From: GCA-016699445 sp964555055
GTDB lineage: Bacteria; UBA10199; JACPAL01; GCA-016699445
Direction: 5' to 3'
Length of the DNA stretch: 64,000 nucleotides
Assembly: GCA_964555055.1 (NCBI GenBank)
Contig: CAZKQW010000002.1
Location: 1 to 64,000, forward strand
Each line of letters begins with the position of its first letter. The first letter of the stretch is position 1. The notes under the pieces are model-generated. The model worked only from the letters and a program-made list of their open reading frames with translations, did not search any database and had not been told where the DNA came from. Below, one piece after another: positions 9,686 through 20,523 of the stretch. Position numbers and translations under genes: made by a program.

Positions 9686-9686
<1 letters not shown>
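8319..9686 (-). CDS. purF: amidophosphoribosyltransferase (Fe-S type)
   Basis: First committed step of purine synthesis: PRPP plus glutamine to phosphoribosylamine. The 455-residue product begins MCGIVGIY, so the catalytic cysteine is residue 2 with no long propeptide. The PRPP loop VVVIDDSIVRGTT is present. Cysteines in MCIFEYIYFARPDS, in APCYYGID and in the C-terminal FCDAC match the four ligands of the Bacillus-type [4Fe-4S] enzyme. The start overlaps the purL stop (TAATG), so translation is coupled. It is the last clear purine gene of the operon. Confidence 0.96.
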
Positions 9687-11928
<2,242 letters not shown>

Positions 11929-11932
<4 letters not shown>

Positions 11933-12579
11933 AAGAGGGACTCGAACACTTTCTTCCCGTCCTCGTTCGACAGGAGACTTTCCATGCAACGCTCCGGATG
12001 AGGCATCATGCCGAGGACGTTGCCGCGCGCGTTGATCAGGCCGGCGATGTCGTTCGCGGAGCCGTTCGGATTCGCAAGGTAGCGGAAGACGACCTGTCCT
12101 TCCCCTTCCACCCGCTTCAAAGTCTCGTCATCCGCGAAGTAATTCCCTTCGCCGTGGGCGATGGGCATCGTCACCTTTTGATCCGGCTCGAATTTATTGG
12201 AGAATCGAGAGCGGGAATTCGCGACCCTGAGGGGCGTATTCTCGCAGACGAACTTCAGACCGCGGTTCCTCATCAAGACCCCCGGCAAGAGTCCCGCCTC
12301 GGTCAAAACTTGGAAACCGTTGCAGATGCCGATGACGAGCCCTCCGGCTTCCGCGAACCGGGTGACTTCGCGCATCACGGGCGAGAAGCGGGCGACGGCA
12401 CCCGTCCTGAGATAGTCCCCGTAAGAAAAACCCCCGGGGATCACGACGGCGTCCAGCTTCGGCAGCTTCGATTCCTTATGCCAAACGAACTGGGCTTTTT
12501 GCCCTAAAACGCGGGTGATGACGTGATGGCAGTCCCAATCGCAATTAGACCCCGGGAAAGTAACGACTCCGAATTTCAT
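11929..12579 (-). CDS. purQ: phosphoribosylformylglycinamidine synthase glutaminase subunit
   Basis: Class I glutamine amidotransferase subunit supplying ammonia to PurL. The 216-residue product has the nucleophile elbow GICNGFQ with its catalytic Cys, HGEGNY, and MMPHPERC with the catalytic His. It overlaps purL downstream by 4 bases (ATGA), and its own start overlaps the stop of a lipoprotein gene in the same way, so this lipoprotein is built into the translationally coupled chain. Confidence 0.96.
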
Positions 12580-12839
12580 TTTTTCTCCGACTTCTGGCCT
12601 CTTTCGTAGAATTTCTCGAAAAAAGAGTCCCGATTCTTCGCTTTTTGTTCGTCCTTCATTTGTTGGTAATATAAATCGCTACTACCCCGATCTGCAGGTG
12701 TTTGAGCTTTTTCGTTCGGAGGTTTGTTCCACGCGGGATCCCAATCATATTCGGAATTGGCTTTGACGCAGGCTTGGACTCCGAGAAGCCCCACCAAGAT
12801 CAAGAGAGGCGCGGGAGGGAGGAAGCTTCTCCGTCTCAT
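12576..12839 (-). CDS. small lipoprotein embedded in the purine operon
   Basis: An 87-residue protein starting MRRRSF with a hydrophobic segment and a lipobox LGVQAC (Cys24). A short, charged, helix-prone tail follows (QQMKDEQKAKNRDSFFEKF). It is predicted to be exported and lipidated. The start ATG overlaps the purS stop and its stop overlaps the purQ start, each by 4 bases (ATGA), so it is translated within purS-purQ. I know of no purine role for it. The frame remains open upstream over purS, but the overlap and the signal peptide fix the start. Confidence 0.8.
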   Translation of the reverse strand: MRRRSFLPPAPLLILVGLLGVQACVKANSEYDWDPAWNKPPNEKAQTPADRGSSDLYYQQMKDEQKAKNRDSFFEKFYERGQKSEKK

Positions 12840-13078
12840 GATTCCAGTTGTATCTTGTAGGACTCGATCACTGTATTCGCCAGGAGCTTTTGGCACATCT
12901 CCTTTACTCGGATTTCCGCATTTTGGGGATCGGTCTCCTTCAAGTCCAACTCAATATATTTCCCGATGCGCGCATGCTCCACTTCGGGATAGCCGAGCGT
13001 GACTAAAGAGCGTTGGACGACTTTTCCTTGGGGATCGAAGACCCCATTCTTGAGCGTAACGAAGACTTTTGCTTTCAT
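12836..13078 (-). CDS. purS: phosphoribosylformylglycinamidine synthase subunit PurS
   Basis: An 80-residue subunit that bridges PurQ and PurL in the small-PurL FGAM synthase. It has the N-terminal strand KAKVFVTLKNGVFDPQG and VVQRSLVTLGY typical of PurS. It overlaps purB upstream (ATGA at 13075-13078) and the lipoprotein gene downstream. Length is normal for the family. Confidence 0.94.
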   Translation of the reverse strand: MKAKVFVTLKNGVFDPQGKVVQRSLVTLGYPEVEHARIGKYIELDLKETDPQNAEIRVKEMCQKLLANTVIESYKIQLES

Positions 13079-14370
13079 TTTTGAAAGGTCCTTTTGAAAA
13101 GATAATCGACGTTCCTTAAGACCTTTTGCAGGTCGAAGATCGCCGTCAGTTGGTTTTCCGGTATGCGTGACGCAATGTCCTGGTCCTTCTTCACCATCTC
13201 CTCGAAATCATGGCCGTGCTCCCAGCTCTGCATGGCGTTCCTTTGCACCAAGGCGTAACTCTCCTCACGCGTCAGGCCGGATTCGATGAGTTTCAGCATG
13301 ATGCCCTCGGAATAGACGAGCTTTCCCCAGGCTTCCAAATTCTTCTTCATATTTTCCGGATAGACCAGGAGCTTGTCGATCAACCCGGTCAAGCGGACGA
13401 GGATGAAATTCATGAGGATGGTCGCCTCGGGAGCGGCGATCCGCTCGACCGAAGAATGGCTGATGTCGCGTTCGTGCCATAAAGCCACGTTTTCCATCGC
13501 CGGCAGCACGGTCGAACGCACGAGCCGCGCGAGACCGCATAAGTTCTCGGAGAGGACGGGATTCCTCTTATGGGGCATGGCGGAAGAGCCTTTTTGTCCC
13601 TTCGAAAAGAATTCCTCGGCTTCCCGGACTTCCGTCCTCTGCAAATGCCGTATTTCCGTCGCGATCCGTTCGACCGAAGAGGCCAAGAGGCCCAAGGCGC
13701 TGAAATAAGCCGCGTGACGGTCGCGCGCGATCACCTGCGTCGTCACGGGATCGGGCTTCAGGCCTAATTTTTGGCAGACGTACTCTTCCACCTTCGGATC
13801 CAAATGCGCCATCGTCCCCACGGCCCCCGAGATCATCCCGTACGAGATATCCTCCAAGGCCGCTTGGAAGCGGGTTTTATGGCGTAATAATTCCGCATAC
13901 CAAGACGCGACTTTAAGTCCGAACGTGATGGGTTCGGCGTGGATCCCATGGCTCCGCCCGATCATCGGCGTGTGTTTATGCTCGATCGCCCTCCTTTGGA
14001 CGACGGCCAGCAGTTCGTCGATGTTTTGGGAGATGAGCTCCCCCGCCTGCTTGAGCTGAACCGCAAGACACGTATCCAGGACGTCGGAAGACGTGAGCCC
14101 TAAATGCAAGAAACGGGATTCGGGACCGACGGACTCGGCCACATTGGTGAGGAAGGCGATCACGTCGTGCTTCACGATCGTCTCGATCTCGTCGATGCGG
14201 GCGACGTCGAACTTCGCTTTTTTACGGATGCTCTCCGACGTACCCTTGGGCACCTGCCCTAAGCTCTCCCAGGCCTCGCAAGCCAGGAGTTCGATCTCGA
14301 GCCAAATTTTGAATTTATTTTCCGGATCCCAAATCCGGGTCATTTCGGGGCGGGAGTAACGAGGTATCAT
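13075..14370 (-). CDS. purB: adenylosuccinate lyase
   Basis: Cleaves SAICAR to AICAR and adenylosuccinate to AMP. The 431-residue product carries the fumarase/aspartase-superfamily signature GSSAMPHKRNP, with FLHLGLTSSDVLD and SHGIHAEP also present. It is the first gene of the purB-purS-lipoprotein-purQ-purL-purF operon and is divergent from pyrG. No convincing Shine-Dalgarno sequence precedes the ATG (upstream CTAATCATT). A possible promoter in the divergent region is weak. Confidence 0.96.
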   Translation of the reverse strand: MIPRYSRPEMTRIWDPENKFKIWLEIELLACEAWESLGQVPKGTSESIRKKAKFDVARIDEIETIVKHDVIAFLTNVAESVGPESRFLHLGLTSSDVLDTCLAVQLKQAGELISQNIDELLAVVQRRAIEHKHTPMIGRSHGIHAEPITFGLKVASWYAELLRHKTRFQAALEDISYGMISGAVGTMAHLDPKVEEYVCQKLGLKPDPVTTQVIARDRHAAYFSALGLLASSVERIATEIRHLQRTEVREAEEFFSKGQKGSSAMPHKRNPVLSENLCGLARLVRSTVLPAMENVALWHERDISHSSVERIAAPEATILMNFILVRLTGLIDKLLVYPENMKKNLEAWGKLVYSEGIMLKLIESGLTREESYALVQRNAMQSWEHGHDFEEMVKKDQDIASRIPENQLTAIFDLQKVLRNVDYLFKRTFQK

Positions 14371-14566
14371 AATGATTAGCGACGCGTGCTATACAGCTTC
14401 TTTGAAATTCTCAAGGGCTGTTTGAAAAAGTTTTTTTCTCGTTTTTTAAAACAATCGTTGTCGTTTTAAAAAACCCCCTGTATAAAAATTTTCCAGCATT
14501 AGGAAATATTCCATCCGTAAAATTTAAATATTCAGTGGCCCTCGCGGGTCGAAGGAGTTTTTTTTG
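14371..14566. other. divergent purB/pyrG intergenic region
   Basis: About 196 bases separate the purine operon from pyrG. The region is AT-rich and holds a perfect 12-bp inverted repeat (separate entry), TATAAA-like sequences near 14480 and, at its right end, the strong GAAGGAG that serves pyrG. A TTGAGA/TATAGC pair facing purB has only a 15-base spacer and is not called as a promoter. Confidence 0.6.
14441..14474. repeat. perfect inverted repeat between purB and pyrG
   Basis: Arms GTTTTTTAAAAC (14441-14452) and GTTTTAAAAAAC (14463-14474) are exact reverse complements separated by 10 bases. Centre-to-centre spacing is 22 bases, about two helical turns. It could be an operator for a dimeric regulator or a hairpin in a leader transcript. 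It lacks a GC-rich stem plus T-run, so it is not a typical intrinsic terminator. Confidence 0.75.
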
Positions 14567-16249
14567 ATGAAAACGAAGTTCATCTTTGTGACGGGCGGCG
14601 TTGTTTCCTCGTTGGGAAAAGGTTTGGCGGCGGCGTCGATTGGGAGCCTCCTGGAGAGCCGCGGGCTTAAGATCTCTTTCTTGAAATTGGATCCCTACAT
14701 CAACGTTGATCCCGGCACCATGAGCCCTTTCCAGCACGGGGAAGTCTTCGTCACCGAAGACGGCGCTGAGACCGACCTCGATTTAGGGCATTACGAGCGC
14801 TTCACGACGGCCAGGATGAGCCGGTTGAACAACATCACGACGGGCAAGATCTACGAATCCGTCATCCAAAAGGAACGCCGCGGGGATTATCTGGGGAAAA
14901 CCGTTCAAGTCATTCCCCATATTACGGATGAAATTAAAGCAGGCATTTTAAAGGCCGCTCAAGGACTAGATCTTTTAATCGTCGAAATCGGCGGCACCGT
15001 GGGCGACATCGAAAGCCTCCCTTTTTTGGAAGCCATCCGCCAATTCCGCTTCGACGTTGGCCGAGAAAACGTCATCTATATTCACCTCACCCTCATCCCC
15101 TTCATCTCAGCCGCGGGCGAATTGAAAACGAAGCCCACGCAGCATTCGGTGGGCAAGCTCCGTGAAATCGGCATCCAACCTGATATCCTCATCTGCCGGG
15201 CGGATCGCGAAATCTCAAAAGACCTAAAGTCAAAAATCGCCCTCTTTTGCAACGTTCCCTCCGATTGCGTGATGACGGCATTGGATGTGGGATCCATTTA
15301 TGAAGTTCCGGAAGCCCTTCATGCGGAAGGCGTGGATGAAAAGATTGTGCAAATATTGAATATCTGGACACGGGCTCCTGAGCTCACGCCGTGGAAGACC
15401 CTTACGCATAAGATTAAAAATCCGAAACAAGAAGTCACCATTGCCGTGGTAGGTAAATACGTCGAGCTGACCGATGCCTACAAAAGCTTGAATGAAGCCC
15501 TCAAACACGGAGGCGTCGCCAATGAAGCTTCCGTAAAGTTAAAGTTTTTCGATTCCGAAGAACTGGAAAACGTCGGCGACATCAAGACGGCCTTAGGCGA
15601 ACACGATGCGATCTTGGTGCCGGGAGGTTTCGGCAATCGCGGCGTCGAAGGGAAGATCAAGGCGATCACGTACGCCCGTGAAAATAAAGTCCCTTTCTTC
15701 GGCATTTGCCTTGGTATGCAATTGGCGGTGATCGAATTCGCGCGCAGCGTCTGCGGCCTGAAAAAAGCCAACTCCACGGAGTTCGACCCCGAAACGCCCG
15801 ATCCCGTCGTGGACCTGATGGCCGACCAAAAGGCGGTCTTGCTCAAGGGCGGCAGCATGCGTTTGGGGGCTTACCCCTGCGAATTAGAGAAGAACACCCA
15901 GGCTTTCGACGCATACGGAGAAAAGAATATCTTCGAGCGCCATCGCCACCGCTTCGAGTTCAACAACAACTACCTCGACAAACTTTCTTCAAAGGGATTG
16001 GTCATCTCCGGCAAATGCCCTCAAGGGCCTCTCGTAGAGATCGTCGAGATCAAAAAGCATCCTTGGTTCTTGGGGTGCCAATTTCATCCGGAATTCAAGT
16101 CGAAACCAACGCTCCCTCACCCTCTTTTCACGAAATTCATCCAAGCGGCTTGCGAAGCTTCAAAAAGACAGGAATGGAATCAAAAAAATTCGAAAACTGA
16201 ATTAGCTTCCGCAAGCGAAAAGACTAAGTCAAAACAGGCTAATTTTTAG
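14567..16249 (+). CDS. pyrG: CTP synthase
   Basis: Converts UTP to CTP with glutamine and ATP. The 560-residue product has the amidoligase N-terminus (FVTGGVVSSLGKG, then LDPYINVDPGTM and HGEVFVTEDG) and the C-terminal glutaminase domain with GICLGMQ (nucleophile Cys), RHRFEFN and GCQFHPEF. The start is the ATG at 14567, with GAAGGAG about 9 bases upstream; a TTG immediately before it is ignored. A charged 25-residue tail lies beyond the catalytic domain. It is followed by rpoN, which has its own promoter. Confidence 0.97.
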   Translation: MKTKFIFVTGGVVSSLGKGLAAASIGSLLESRGLKISFLKLDPYINVDPGTMSPFQHGEVFVTEDGAETDLDLGHYERFTTARMSRLNNITTGKIYESVIQKERRGDYLGKTVQVIPHITDEIKAGILKAAQGLDLLIVEIGGTVGDIESLPFLEAIRQFRFDVGRENVIYIHLTLIPFISAAGELKTKPTQHSVGKLREIGIQPDILICRADREISKDLKSKIALFCNVPSDCVMTALDVGSIYEVPEALHAEGVDEKIVQILNIWTRAPELTPWKTLTHKIKNPKQEVTIAVVGKYVELTDAYKSLNEALKHGGVANEASVKLKFFDSEELENVGDIKTALGEHDAILVPGGFGNRGVEGKIKAITYARENKVPFFGICLGMQLAVIEFARSVCGLKKANSTEFDPETPDPVVDLMADQKAVLLKGGSMRLGAYPCELEKNTQAFDAYGEKNIFERHRHRFEFNNNYLDKLSSKGLVISGKCPQGPLVEIVEIKKHPWFLGCQFHPEFKSKPTLPHPLFTKFIQAACEASKRQEWNQKNSKTELASASEKTKSKQANF

Positions 16250-16267
16250 CCTTTCCTTCCCCGATTC

Positions 16268-16296
16268 TTGACTTAAACCTTCCCCGGCTTTAAGAT
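16268..16296 (+). promoter_or_regulatory. sigma-70 type promoter of rpoN
   Basis: TTGACT (16268-16273), 17-base spacer, TAAGAT (16291-16296). The predicted start of transcription falls about 4-6 bases before the rpoN ATG at 16308, and no Shine-Dalgarno sequence lies between. This implies a leaderless or near-leaderless mRNA. Confidence 0.6.
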
Positions 16297-16307
16297 CTGG
16301 TTCTTAC

Positions 16308-17789
16308 ATGGCACTCGAAATCAAACAGAATCTTAAATTATCCCAACAACTTGTCATAACCCCTCAACTCCAGCAAGCGATCAAACTCCTTCAGCTTTCA
16401 CGTTTGGAACTTCAAAACGTCGTTCAAAGCGAGCTTTTGGAAAATCCAATGCTGGAGGAAAAACCGGAGGAAGAAGAAAACAAGGAAGACGAAGTTTCCG
16501 TCACGGAGCCCATGGCTTTGACCCATGAAGCCAATGATGCGAATCAAAAGATGGAAGAAGTCGGGATCAAAGAAGGCGAATTTAAGGAGCCCAATAATTT
16601 TGATTGGGAGAATTACATTGAAAACTATAACTCGGCGGAATCAGGTGCCGGGAAGAGCGCAGCCGCGGAATTCAGCGACGAACCGCCCATGTATGAGAAT
16701 GTTTCCGTCGAAGGAGCTAATCTTCAAGACCACCTCATCTGGCAGCTTCATATGGGGGAGTTTTATGCGGATGAGATCCCAATCATCGAGGACTTGATTG
16801 GGAATGTGAACGACGAAGGTTATATTCAAGTCAATTTAGAAGAGTTGTCCCAAAAACACAATGTTACGTTGAGTCGTATCGAGGAAATGCTCTCGCTTCT
16901 TCAAGAATTCGATCCTCCAGGAGTCGCTTCCAGAAATTTAAAAGAATGCCTCAAGACCCAGACAAAACCATTCGAACGGGAAGAGCGCGACCTCCTCCAT
17001 CAAATCATCGATAACCATCTAGAAGACTTAGAAAGAAAAGCCTATCAAGTCATCGCGAAGGATTTGAAAATCTCCATGGATCGACTCAAGGAGTTGGCCC
17101 ACATCATCACGACGTTGGAGCCTAAACCCGGTCGTCCATTCGGCACGGAAAGACCGCAGTACATTAGCCCGGACGTTTTTGTGGAGAAAATCGGCAAAGA
17201 ATACATCATCATCCTCAACGATGATGGACTTCCAAAACTCCAAGTGAGTAATTTCTACCGCAACGCCCTTTTTCAAAAGGACATGCCTTCTCAGGCGAAG
17301 GAGTATATCCAAGATAAGTTGCGTTCCGCCATGTGGCTGATAAAAAGCATCCATCAACGTCAGAGGACTCTTTACAAGGTCACTTCTTCCATCGTGAAAT
17401 TTCAAAAAGAATTCTTGGAAAAGGGGGTGTCGGCCCTAAAACCGATGGTTTTGCGGGACGTGGCGGATGATATTGGCATGCATGAATCGACGATCTCTCG
17501 CGTCACGACAAGTAAATACGTCCAAACGCCCCGCGGATTGTTCGAGTTAAAGTTTTTCTTCAATTCTAAGGTGCCATCGGGAACCGCGGATGGCTTGACT
17601 TCGGAGGCCGTCAAAGAGCAAATTCGCAAGCTCATCACGGCCGAGAATCAGCATAAACCTTATTCAGACCAAGACATTACCAATATTCTTCAGAAGGAAA
17701 ACATACAAATCGCGAGGAGAACCGTCGCGAAGTACCGTGAAATGTTGGGTATTCTACCCGCTTCTCGACGTAAACAAATCTTCACCTAA
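16308..17789 (+). CDS. rpoN: RNA polymerase sigma-54 factor
   Basis: Alternative sigma factor that recognises -24/-12 promoters and needs an AAA+ activator. The 493-residue protein has the Gln/Leu-rich region I (LSQQLVITPQLQQAIKLLQL), an acidic region II (about residues 45-115), the core-binding and helix-turn-helix regions, and the C-terminal RpoN box ARRTVAKYRE. The N-terminus aligns directly with family starts, so this ATG is firm. Downstream genes follow the widespread rpoN-hpf-ptsN order. Three sigma-54 promoters are visible in this window (23781, 51566, 58287). Confidence 0.97.
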   Translation: MALEIKQNLKLSQQLVITPQLQQAIKLLQLSRLELQNVVQSELLENPMLEEKPEEEENKEDEVSVTEPMALTHEANDANQKMEEVGIKEGEFKEPNNFDWENYIENYNSAESGAGKSAAAEFSDEPPMYENVSVEGANLQDHLIWQLHMGEFYADEIPIIEDLIGNVNDEGYIQVNLEELSQKHNVTLSRIEEMLSLLQEFDPPGVASRNLKECLKTQTKPFEREERDLLHQIIDNHLEDLERKAYQVIAKDLKISMDRLKELAHIITTLEPKPGRPFGTERPQYISPDVFVEKIGKEYIIILNDDGLPKLQVSNFYRNALFQKDMPSQAKEYIQDKLRSAMWLIKSIHQRQRTLYKVTSSIVKFQKEFLEKGVSALKPMVLRDVADDIGMHESTISRVTTSKYVQTPRGLFELKFFFNSKVPSGTADGLTSEAVKEQIRKLITAENQHKPYSDQDITNILQKENIQIARRTVAKYREMLGILPASRRKQIFT

Positions 17790-17813
17790 ACCTTTTTAGA
17801 AAAGGAGGGCATC

Positions 17814-18143
17814 ATGGAAATTAACGTTACGTTTCGGCACTCCCAACCCTCAGATTCCGTCCGAGAGCATATTTTTGAAAAAATACAAAAACTCTCCAAG
17901 TATTTCATCAAGCCCACAATCGCTCATGTGACGCTCAATACGGAAGGAGCCCGCCATACAGCCGAAATATCTCTTTCAGAGAATCACGCGACATTCAATG
18001 CTCATGACACGACACACGATCTTTACTCTTCCGTCGACTCCGCCTTGAACAAAATCGAGGTTCAATTGAAAAAGTATAAAGAAAAGATCAAAGATCACCA
18101 TAAGCCTGGCCTAAAGCATCTGGAACCTTCACTCGATTCTTAG
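17814..18143 (+). CDS. hpf: ribosome hibernation-promoting factor (short form)
   Basis: A 109-residue HPF/YfiA family protein that binds the small ribosomal subunit and promotes inactive ribosomes in slow growth. It shows the N-terminal pattern MEINVTFRHSQPSDSVREHI and the family segment DLYSSVDSALNKIEVQLKK. It is the short form, without the long C-terminal dimerisation domain. Strong AAAAGGAGG lies 6 bases before the ATG. It sits directly after rpoN, as in many proteobacteria. Confidence 0.92.
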   Translation: MEINVTFRHSQPSDSVREHIFEKIQKLSKYFIKPTIAHVTLNTEGARHTAEISLSENHATFNAHDTTHDLYSSVDSALNKIEVQLKKYKEKIKDHHKPGLKHLEPSLDS

Positions 18144-18197
18144 GATTGTATTTGCAATTTAAGGATCCCCACTATAGTAGCCGACCACTTTCGCGCT

Positions 18198-18659
18198 ATG
18201 AAGATTAAAGACATTCTCTCAAGAGAAAGCATCCAAGAAGACCTCCAGGCTAGTAATAAGCAAGACGCCATCAGAGAACTTTCCAAGATGATCCAACGAG
18301 CGCATCCTGAGATTTCCGCGGAACAACTTTTCACAATATTAATCGAACGGGAAAATTTAGGGAGTACCGGCATTGGTAACAGCGTGGCGATTCCGCATGG
18401 AAAACTTTCCTCGCTTTCGAATATCGTCACCGGGTTCGCGCGCAGTGTGAAAGGTCTCGAATTCGAATCTCAAGACGGAAAGCCGGTGCATCTCTTCTTC
18501 GTCCTCATCGCTCCAGAAAACGCGGCCAGCCTTCATTTAAAGGCCCTCGCCCGCCTCTCTCGATTGTTAAAAGACGTAAGCTTTCGCAACAAACTCATGG
18601 AAGCGAAGGATGGCGATCAAATCTACAAAGAGATCATCACAGAAGACGAGAAGTTCTAA
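18198..18659 (+). CDS. ptsN: PTS EIIA-Ntr regulatory protein
   Basis: A fructose/mannitol-type EIIA domain of 153 residues that accepts phosphate from HPr on His67 in the motif IPHGK. With no EIIB/EIIC nearby, it is most likely regulatory (nitrogen PTS). The segment GSTGIGNSVAIPHGKL is diagnostic. Its 3' end overlaps the hprK reading frame by 50 bases. Confidence 0.93.
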   Translation: MKIKDILSRESIQEDLQASNKQDAIRELSKMIQRAHPEISAEQLFTILIERENLGSTGIGNSVAIPHGKLSSLSNIVTGFARSVKGLEFESQDGKPVHLFFVLIAPENAASLHLKALARLSRLLKDVSFRNKLMEAKDGDQIYKEIITEDEKF

Positions 18660-19212
18660 GACTTCTAAAGAAGCTCCCACCACCATGACCCATGGCGTCT
18701 GCTTGGACGTTTTTGGGATCGGTATCCTTCTTCTTGGCAAAAGCGGTATCGGCAAGAGCGAATGCGCCCTAGAACTCATCATGAAAGGCCATCGCCTCGT
18801 TGCCGACGATGTGGTCATCATTTCCAGAAATTCAGACAAATCCCTTTATGCGGAATGCGCGAATATCATTAAATATCATATGGAAATTAGGGGACTTGGA
18901 ATCATCAACATCAAAGACCTTTTCGGCGTCACATCGGTGCGAGATCAAAAGCGCATCCAGCTGGTGATCGAAATGGTCGACTGGGACCCGAAACAAGAAT
19001 ACGAGAGAATCGGGATCGACGAACAAACTTACGCGATTCTAGGCGTTCCCCTTCCCTTTCTCAAACTGCCCGTGCGGCCTGGACGTAGTCTCACCTCAGT
19101 CATTGAAGTGGCTGCCCGGAACCACCTTCTAAAACTTAAAGGATACCATTCGGCGAAGGAATTCGAGGCCAAGTTAGCCCACAAGCTCTTGACGGGGGAC
19201 GATCTCGGGTGA
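18610..19212 (+). CDS. hprK: HPr kinase/phosphorylase, catalytic domain only
   Basis: A 200-residue protein matching only the C-terminal kinase domain of HprK (full-length enzymes are about 310 residues). It has Walker A GKSGIGKS (43-50), HRLVADDVV and the HprK signature EIRGLGIINI. It should phosphorylate HPr on a serine, and the HPr encoded here keeps that site. The ATG at 18610 lies inside ptsN with GGAA/GAAGG nearby. The ATG at 18685 (MTHGV) is an alternative giving a 175-residue form. It overlaps rapZ by 4 bases (GTGA). Confidence 0.88.
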   Translation: MAIKSTKRSSQKTRSSKTSKEAPTTMTHGVCLDVFGIGILLLGKSGIGKSECALELIMKGHRLVADDVVIISRNSDKSLYAECANIIKYHMEIRGLGIINIKDLFGVTSVRDQKRIQLVIEMVDWDPKQEYERIGIDEQTYAILGVPLPFLKLPVRPGRSLTSVIEVAARNHLLKLKGYHSAKEFEAKLAHKLLTGDDLG

Positions 19213-20096
19213 AGACGACTCTTGAGGCCATCATCGTCACGGGGATGTCTGGCTCGGGGAAATCCACTGTCTTAAACGCCCTGGAAGACTCCGGTTATTT
19301 CGCTATCGATAATTTTCCTGCTCCTCTTTTACCCAAACTTTTTGATCTCTTGAGCCAAGATAGAAAATCGTCCGCCTACCGAAAGATAGCCCTGGCAATG
19401 GACGCGCGCGAAATGAATTTTGTCCTCCATTTTGAAAACTATCTCGAACTTCTCAAGTCACGAGGTGTGCGCTACCAAATCATTTTCTTAGATACTTCCG
19501 ATGAGGCTCTCTTACGGAGGTTTTCTGAAACGAGACGGCGGCATCCCCTCTCCCCGCAAGGCCGAGTGAATATCGGCATTCAAAAGGAACGCATCCTGCT
19601 AAGATCGGTCAAGAGGATCGCCCATCATATAATCGACACTTCGACAATCAATGTGCATCAGCTCAAAAAAACAGCTTTTCAAATAATCAAAAAGAAGAAA
19701 ACACAAAGGGATCCTCTTACGGTATCCATCGTTTCTTTTGGGTATCGTTTTGGAATACCTTCGGATTCCGACCTTTTATTCGACGTGCGATTTTTACCCA
19801 ATCCCCATTTCATATCACGACTTAGAGCCTATTCCGGACAACATCCTAAAGTCAGCGCCTTCGTTCTTAACCAAGCGCATACCCGAATTTTTTTAGGAAA
19901 ATTGACCCCATTTCTAAAACTCATCCTTAAACTTTATCGTCTCGAAGGGAAGTCTTACGCCACTATTGGCATTGGTTGCACAGGAGGTCGCCATCGGTCC
20001 GTAGCCGTAGCCGAAAGACTCTCGAAAACACTCAAGAAGGAAGGATTTCTTGTCAAAGTCTACCACCGTGATATCCATAGGACAATCGAGGTATAG
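19209..20096 (+). CDS. rapZ: RapZ/YvcJ-family nucleotide-binding protein
   Basis: A 295-residue P-loop protein; family members are RNA-binding adaptors (E. coli RapZ controls the glmS regulatory RNAs) or nucleotide-binding proteins of related function. Walker A GMSGSGKS is at 12-19, with the C-terminal hallmark CTGGRHRSV. It begins with GTG overlapping the hprK stop (GTGA). The position within the PTS cluster is conserved in many bacteria. Confidence 0.94.
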   Translation: MKTTLEAIIVTGMSGSGKSTVLNALEDSGYFAIDNFPAPLLPKLFDLLSQDRKSSAYRKIALAMDAREMNFVLHFENYLELLKSRGVRYQIIFLDTSDEALLRRFSETRRRHPLSPQGRVNIGIQKERILLRSVKRIAHHIIDTSTINVHQLKKTAFQIIKKKKTQRDPLTVSIVSFGYRFGIPSDSDLLFDVRFLPNPHFISRLRAYSGQHPKVSAFVLNQAHTRIFLGKLTPFLKLILKLYRLEGKSYATIGIGCTGGRHRSVAVAERLSKTLKKEGFLVKVYHRDIHRTIEV

Positions 20097-20106
20097 GAGG
20101 AGTGTT

Positions 20107-20523
20107 ATGATCGGTGTGGTTATCGTCACCCACGGGATTATCGGGAAGGAATTAATACGCGTCGCTAAATCCATCATGAAGATTGATTATCCATTCGTAG
20201 CGGTAGCCGTCGAGCATGACGAATCCACCGAAAAGACGAAGGGGAAAATAGAATCCGCATTACACGATGTTTCCTCTCCTGAAGGAACCCTACTGATGAC
20301 CGATATGTTCGGCGGCACCCCCACGAATATTTGCCTTTCCTTTCTTAATGAAGGCACCTGCGAAGTCATCACGGGAGTCAACCTGCCCATGCTCCTAAAA
20401 ATGAGTGCTCTTAATCCTGGTTATTCTTTATCGGAATCCGCTCGTTTTATCCAAGAATACGGCCAAAAGCATATTTCAAGGGCATACGACATCCTTAAAG
20501 GAGGCGCTTCTGCCAACCCTTGA
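20107..20523 (+). CDS. PTS mannose-type EIIA protein
   Basis: A 138-residue mannose-family EIIA domain; phosphoacceptor His9 is in MIGVVIVTHG, and MTDMFGGTPTNI is the family's active-site loop. No EIIB, EIIC or EIID genes are near, so a regulatory role is likely. The ATG at 20107 has AGGAGG about 7 bases upstream; the more upstream in-frame start lies within rapZ and is rejected. Its end overlaps the HPr gene by 14 bases. Confidence 0.92.
   Translation: MIGVVIVTHGIIGKELIRVAKSIMKIDYPFVAVAVEHDESTEKTKGKIESALHDVSSPEGTLLMTDMFGGTPTNICLSFLNEGTCEVITGVNLPMLLKMSALNPGYSLSESARFIQEYGQKHISRAYDILKGGASANP

Noticed and set aside
14388..14414. Sigma-70 promoter for purB (TTGAGA/TATAGC)
   Set aside because: The spacer is only 15 bases and the -10 is poor, so it is not listed.
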